A stretch of 7,992 nt of DNA, taken from contig QHRT01000019.1 in NCBI GenBank assembly GCA_003220195.1, positions 2,916 to 10,907 of the forward strand, written 5' to 3'. Source of the stretch: Candidatus Rokuibacteriota bacterium (GTDB lineage: Bacteria > Methylomirabilota > Methylomirabilia > Rokubacteriales > CSP1-6). Positions 4,384 through 7,992 of the stretch are shown here, piece after piece. Position 1 is the stretch's first letter; every line of letters starts with the position of its first letter. The notes beneath the pieces are model-generated. The model was given only the letters and a program-made list of their open reading frames with translations, was not told the origin of the DNA and did no database searches. A program made the translations under genes and the position numbers.

Positions 4384-6818
4384 CCGGTGTCCCTTTCTCG
4401 GGGGGCGGCGTCGCCCCCGCTCCGCAACGTGATCGCGAACCGGCCGCTCAAATGCCGGACGATCCGCTCGTGGATCGCGCTCACTTCCTCGTCCGTGAGC
4501 GTCCGGTCGTCCGCCCGGAACGTGAGTCGCCACGCGACGCTCCGCCGGCCGTCGTCGAGCCGGAACACGTCGAAGATCGCCACGGCGCGCAGGAGCGGTC
4601 CGCCGATCGCCTGGATCTCGCGCTCGACGTCCGCCGCACTCACCCGCGGGTCCTCGATCACGAACGCGACGTCGCGCTGGATCGCGGGGAACCGCGGCAA
4701 CGGCTCGTACCGCCGCGGAATCTCCGGCACGACACCGATCGCGTCGAGCGCGACGAGAGCCGCGAAGACCGGCGCGTCGAGCCCGAAGCGTTCGCGGACC
4801 GAGCTCGCCACCTCGCCGAACTCCGCGACGATGACACCATCGCCCGCGACGAGTGCACCGTGCACGTCGGGCTCGAAGCCGGCCAGTGATCCTTCGCCGG
4901 TACGGTAGTCGACGCGGAACGCCGTGAGAACGAGCTCCGCCACCCCCTTGGCATCGGAGACGTCCACCGCATCGCGCGAGCCGAACCACGACGGCGTCGA
5001 CCTGCGGCCCGCCAGCGCGATCGCGACCCAGCGCGGCTCGCGCGTCCCGCCATCGTGACGCTCGTACGTGCGAGCGATCTCGAACAGCCGTACGCTCGGC
5101 TGCTGCCGGCGGAGATTCGCCGCGACGGCGCCCAGGATCCCGTCGAGCGGATGCGCGCGAAGCAGTAAACCCTCTTGACTCAGCGGATTCAGGAGCGTGA
5201 TCGGCGCGCGGGCGCCGAACGCGCCGGCACGGGCGGGATCGGTGAAGCTCGGCGTCACGGCTTCGCTGAGCCCCGCGCCGATCAGCGCGCGGCGCGCGAC
5301 CGTCGCCCGCACGAACGTGTCCGGCTGCCGCACGAGCTGCATGGCGCCGCTCGGCAAGGTCGACGGGATCTTGTCGTAGCCCCAGACGCGGATCAGCTCC
5401 TCGACCAGGTCGTCTTCCATCGCGAGGTCTCGCCGGAAGCTCGGCACTTCGACTTCGACGGAGCCGGCGTCGTTCGCGTGCACCGGCAGTCGCAGGCGTT
5501 CGAGGATCCGGCGCGCGTCCTCGACGGGTGGCGCCACGCCGACCACGCGGCGCATCCGACTCATCCGGAGCGTGACGCGCGGGCGCGGCCGCGGCTCGGG
5601 ATACACGTCGAGGACCCCGCGCGCGACGCGTCCGCCGGCGAGTTCGGCCATCAGCTGCGCGGCGCGAGCGCTCGCGACGGGGACGCCTTCGATGTCCGCG
5701 CCGCGCTCGAAGCGATAGGCCGCGTCCGTTCGAAGCCCGAGCGCGCGCGACGTGCGGCGGACCGACGCCGGCAGGAAGTACGCGCTCTCCAGCAGCACAC
5801 GGCTCGTCGACGCGGTCACTTCGGTCGCGGCGGCCCCCATGACCCCCGCGATGCCGATGCCGTGTCGGGGATCGGCGATGAGCAGCATCGACGGGTCGAG
5901 CAGCCGCTCCTGGCCGTCCAGGGTCGTGATTCGCTCGCCGGATCGCGCGCGCCGCACGACGATCGAGGCCTCGCTGACCGACCTGTGATCGAACGCGTGG
6001 AGCGGCTGGCCGAGCTCCCACATCACGTAGTTGGTGATGTCGACGACGTTGCTGATCGGTCGGAGGCCCGCGGCGCGGAGGCGAAGCGCGAGCCAGAGCG
6101 GCGACGGCCCGAGCTTCACGTCGCTGATCACCCGCGCGGTGAAGCGCGGACACAGGTCCGGCGCCTCGATGCGTACGTGCGCGAGCGACGTCACGGGTTC
6201 GTCGCTCTCCGGAAGCTCGATGCGTGGCTCGTGGAACGCAGCGCCCGTGAGCGCCGACAGCTCGCGCGCCACGCCGACGACCGACAGACAGTCCGGACGG
6301 TTGGGCGTGATCTCGACGTCGAGGACGCTATCATCGAGCCCGAGGTGCGCGAGGAGGTCGGTCCCCGGCGCGATCGACGCCGGGAGCGCGAGCACGCCCG
6401 TCTCGTGCGCATCGCCGATGCCGAGCTCGCGCTCCGAGCAGAGCATCCCCTGCGATTCGACGCCGCGCAGCGTCGCCACGCCGATCTTCCGCGGCGCGTC
6501 GCCGCCGTGGCCCGGCAGCGTCGCGCCCGGCGGGGCCCATGGCGCGCGCAGGCCCACCGCGGTGTTCGGAGCGCCGCACACGACCGAATACCTCTCCCGC
6601 CCGGTCGAGACCCGACAGAGCCAGAGCCGATGGCCGTGGCTCTCGCCGAGATCTTGCTCGACCGCGACGATCTCGGCGGCGACGATTCCGGAGAGCCCGG
6701 GTGCGACCGGCGTGACGCTCGCGATCTCGAGACCGGCATTGACGAGGCGATCGGCGGCGGCGTCCGCGGAGAGCTCGACGTCGACGAACTCACGAATCCA
6801 GCGATACGGAATCTTCAT
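4380..6818 (-). CDS. pheT: Phenylalanine-tRNA ligase beta subunit
   Basis: This non-catalytic subunit of phenylalanyl-tRNA synthetase handles editing and tRNA binding. The 812 residues cover the full bacterial domain set: N-terminal helix and MKIPYRWIREFVD start; an EMAP/OB-type tRNA-binding domain at about 41-150 with VVCGAPN (79-85) and GVESQGMLCSERELG (119-133); the B3/B4 editing domain at about 210-400 with ITPNRPDCLS (170-179) just before it; the B5 domain at about 412-487 ending in the VEELIRVWGYDKIP motif; a degenerate synthetase-like core at about 495-690; and a C-terminal ferredoxin-fold anticodon-binding domain from about 708 (RFPAIQRDVAFVI). One core motif is unusual (LRAHPLDGIL at 553-562; see findings). 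The gene starts with ATG 64 bases after pheS, with no obvious Shine-Dalgarno. Its TGA stop overlaps the next ATG as ATGA. Confidence 0.97.
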   Translation of the reverse strand: MKIPYRWIREFVDVELSADAAADRLVNAGLEIASVTPVAPGLSGIVAAEIVAVEQDLGESHGHRLWLCRVSTGRERYSVVCGAPNTAVGLRAPWAPPGATLPGHGGDAPRKIGVATLRGVESQGMLCSERELGIGDAHETGVLALPASIAPGTDLLAHLGLDDSVLDVEITPNRPDCLSVVGVARELSALTGAAFHEPRIELPESDEPVTSLAHVRIEAPDLCPRFTARVISDVKLGPSPLWLALRLRAAGLRPISNVVDITNYVMWELGQPLHAFDHRSVSEASIVVRRARSGERITTLDGQERLLDPSMLLIADPRHGIGIAGVMGAAATEVTASTSRVLLESAYFLPASVRRTSRALGLRTDAAYRFERGADIEGVPVASARAAQLMAELAGGRVARGVLDVYPEPRPRPRVTLRMSRMRRVVGVAPPVEDARRILERLRLPVHANDAGSVEVEVPSFRRDLAMEDDLVEELIRVWGYDKIPSTLPSGAMQLVRQPDTFVRATVARRALIGAGLSEAVTPSFTDPARAGAFGARAPITLLNPLSQEGLLLRAHPLDGILGAVAANLRRQQPSVRLFEIARTYERHDGGTREPRWVAIALAGRRSTPSWFGSRDAVDVSDAKGVAELVLTAFRVDYRTGEGSLAGFEPDVHGALVAGDGVIVAEFGEVASSVRERFGLDAPVFAALVALDAIGVVPEIPRRYEPLPRFPAIQRDVAFVIEDPRVSAADVEREIQAIGGPLLRAVAIFDVFRLDDGRRSVAWRLTFRADDRTLTDEEVSAIHERIVRHLSGRFAITLRSGGDAAPRERDTG

Positions 6819-6882
6819 GAGCCGGTTAGCACTTTGTCGGAGAAACGAACATCAGGCAACTGAAGATTTCGCGGACGAGTGA
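6819..6882 (-). other. pheS-pheT spacer
   Basis: This 64-base gap between the pheS stop and the pheT start is visibly less G+C-rich than the flanking genes. I see no convincing promoter, terminator or Shine-Dalgarno in it. The best local structure is a four-pair stem (TCAG, TTGC loop, CTGA), too weak to call. It is longer than any other spacer in the upstream operon, so it could hold a translation signal or processing site I cannot recognise. Confidence 0.4.
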
Positions 6883-7902
6883 TCAGACGAATTGTGACAG
6901 GAAACGCAGGTCGTTGTCGTAGAAGAGGCGGATGTCCTCGACGCCGTACTTCAGCATCGCGACGCGCTCGATCCCCATGCCGAAGGCCCAGCCGGTGAAG
7001 TCCTCGGGGTCGTAGCCGACGTTCGCGAGGACGCGCGGATGCACCATGCCGCACCCGAGGATCTCGAGCCAGCCGTTGCCGCACGCGCGGCAGCCCTTGC
7101 CGTCGCAGAGGAAGCACAGGACGTCGACCTCGGCCGATGGCTCGGTGAACGGGAAGAACGACGGGCGGAACCGAATGCGTGACCGCGGGCCGTACATCTC
7201 GCGCGCGAACAGCTCGAGTGTCCCTTTGAGATCGCCCATCGAGATGTCGCGATCGACCGCCAGGCCTTCCACCTGGTGGAACACCGGAGAGTGCGAGGCG
7301 TCCGCGACGTCGCGGCGGTAGACCCGCCCCGGCACGATGATCCGCACCGGCGGTCGCATGCCTTCCATCACGTGCACCTGCCCGGGCGAGGTGTGCGTGC
7401 GCAGCAGCACGTCCTCGGAGAGATAGAACGTGTCCTGCATGTCGCGCGCGGGATGGTCGCGCGGAATGTTGAGCGCCTCGAAGTTGTAGTAGTCCGTCTC
7501 GATCTCCGGCCCGTCCACGAGCGAGAAGCCGAGCCCGAGGAAGATCGCCACGATCTCGTCGTGCACGCGGGTGAGCGGATGGAGCGCGCCGAGCGCCGGC
7601 CGCCGGCCCGGGAGCGTCAGGTCCGGCCGCTCGCGCTCGCGCCGCGCTCGGCGCTCGCGCTCGGCCGTCTCCCGGAGGCGCTCCTCGACCATCGCCTCGA
7701 GCGCGCGCTTGGCCTCGTTCGCCGCAGCGCCGACCTCGCGGCGTTCGGCCGCCGGCAAGGTCCCGAGCGAGCGCAGGAGCTGCGTCAGCGTCCCTTGACG
7801 CCCGAGGACCTGGGTCTTGAGGTGTTCGATCTCGGTGGACGTGCGCGAGGCGGCGAGCTGGTCACGCGCCTCGCGGAGGATCGCGTCGACGCGCGGATGC
7901 AC
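6883..7902 (-). CDS. pheS: Phenylalanine-tRNA ligase alpha subunit
   Basis: This is the catalytic subunit of the cytosolic (alpha-beta)2 enzyme that attaches phenylalanine to tRNA-Phe using ATP. The 339-residue product is full length for the family. Residues 1-90 form the charged N-terminal coiled coil that contacts tRNA. The class II catalytic core follows: LHPLTRV near 108, GRVYRRD at 192-198, FRPSFFPFTEPS at 245-256 (motif 2) and WAFGMGIERVAMLKYG at 305-320 (motif 3). Ala306 corresponds to the residue that shapes the Phe pocket (Ala294 in E. coli). A C-x2-C-x4-C-x2-C cluster at 263-274 is a known insertion, also present in the Bacillus enzyme. The start is GTG, three bases after the rplT stop. 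No clear Shine-Dalgarno is visible, so translation is probably coupled to rplT. The downstream partner is pheT. Confidence 0.97.
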   Translation of the reverse strand: MHPRVDAILREARDQLAASRTSTEIEHLKTQVLGRQGTLTQLLRSLGTLPAAERREVGAAANEAKRALEAMVEERLRETAERERRARRERERPDLTLPGRRPALGALHPLTRVHDEIVAIFLGLGFSLVDGPEIETDYYNFEALNIPRDHPARDMQDTFYLSEDVLLRTHTSPGQVHVMEGMRPPVRIIVPGRVYRRDVADASHSPVFHQVEGLAVDRDISMGDLKGTLELFAREMYGPRSRIRFRPSFFPFTEPSAEVDVLCFLCDGKGCRACGNGWLEILGCGMVHPRVLANVGYDPEDFTGWAFGMGIERVAMLKYGVEDIRLFYDNDLRFLSQFV

Positions 7903-7905
7903 GGC

Positions 7906-7992
7906 TCAGGCGATCTGCGCCTTCGCCGTCTCCGCGAGCTTCGCGAACGCCGGCGGGTCGGCCACCGCCAGCTCGGCGAGAATCTTCCGGTC
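7906..7992 (-). CDS. rplT: Ribosomal protein L20, C-terminal end (partial)
   Basis: Only the last 28 codons and a TGA stop are inside the window; the start lies beyond the right edge. The visible peptide begins DRKILAELAVADP and ends AKAQIA. This matches the usual L20 ending: a (N/D)RK(V/I)LA(D/E)(I/L)A pattern, then DP.AF, then a short alanine- and lysine-rich helix. L20 binds 23S rRNA and is needed for assembly of the large ribosomal subunit. Finding rplT directly before pheS-pheT is a widespread bacterial order (infC-rpmI-rplT-pheS-pheT), which supports the call from so short a fragment. The stop is three bases from the pheS start, so the two are almost certainly on one mRNA. Any leader-based autoregulation by L20 would lie outside the window. 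Confidence 0.9.
   Translation of the reverse strand, partial: DRKILAELAVADPPAFAKLAETAKAQIA

Noticed and set aside
4384..6153. Upstream extension of the ZapB-like gene frame
   Set aside because: The frame is open without a stop but lies inside pheT in another frame and reads as Arg-rich noise. The real start is the ATG in the ATGA overlap at 4383.
5175..6863. A 562-codon open frame on the plus strand, and the overlapping 283-codon frame at 6031-6882
   Set aside because: Both lie antisense to pheT, show low-complexity Arg/Ala/Ser-rich translations and no family signature.
7080..7116. Four-cysteine cluster in PheS as a novel zinc site
   Set aside because: The same CxxC...CxxC insertion is found in many bacterial PheS proteins, including that of Bacillus, so it is not new.
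1..7992. Mobile elements, CRISPR arrays, tRNA or rRNA genes, or a novel defence system
   Set aside because: No transposase, integrase, repeat array or tRNA-like fold was seen. All coding space is taken by core genes.

Overview
This window is a housekeeping block in which every gene is read from the minus strand, so transcription runs from high to low coordinates. The DNA is rich in G and C, with strong G/C preference at third codon positions. Genes are packed tightly, with two ATGA stop/start overlaps and several gaps under 10 bases. Gene content is that of a bacterium with ZapA-type division proteins, 6S RNA next to zapA, and an rny-ymdB pair. That mix fits a high-GC lineage near the deltaproteobacterial or Methylomirabilota/Rokubacteria groups. 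The lineage call is an inference from gene order and composition and is weak.

In transcription order, the upstream half (7992 to 3882) holds the end of rplT (ribosomal protein L20) and then pheS and pheT (both subunits of phenylalanyl-tRNA synthetase). These are followed by a 64-residue coiled-coil gene resembling ZapB and by zapA. The ZapB-like gene overlaps pheT by four bases and zapA follows seven bases later, so translation and cell division genes look like one transcript.

The only long non-coding stretch (3515 to 3881, 367 bases) is full of signals. It carries a 6S RNA gene (about 3670 to 3850) with its own sigma-70-type promoter, whose -35 box contains the zapA stop codon. Next comes a second, stronger promoter (TTGACG, 18 bases, TATACT) for the downstream operon. 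A perfect 7-3-7 palindrome covers the end of its -10 box and the likely transcription start. A short leader before rny can form either of two hairpins that share one arm.

The downstream half (3514 to 1) is a second operon: rny (RNase Y, membrane-anchored mRNA decay endonuclease), ymdB (metallophosphoesterase of the 2',3'-cAMP phosphodiesterase family), folD (one-carbon folate enzyme) and the start of xseA (exonuclease VII large subunit), which runs off the window. No mobile elements, CRISPR arrays, tRNAs or phage genes were seen. The most interesting material is the regulatory region between zapA and rny, not a new protein system.
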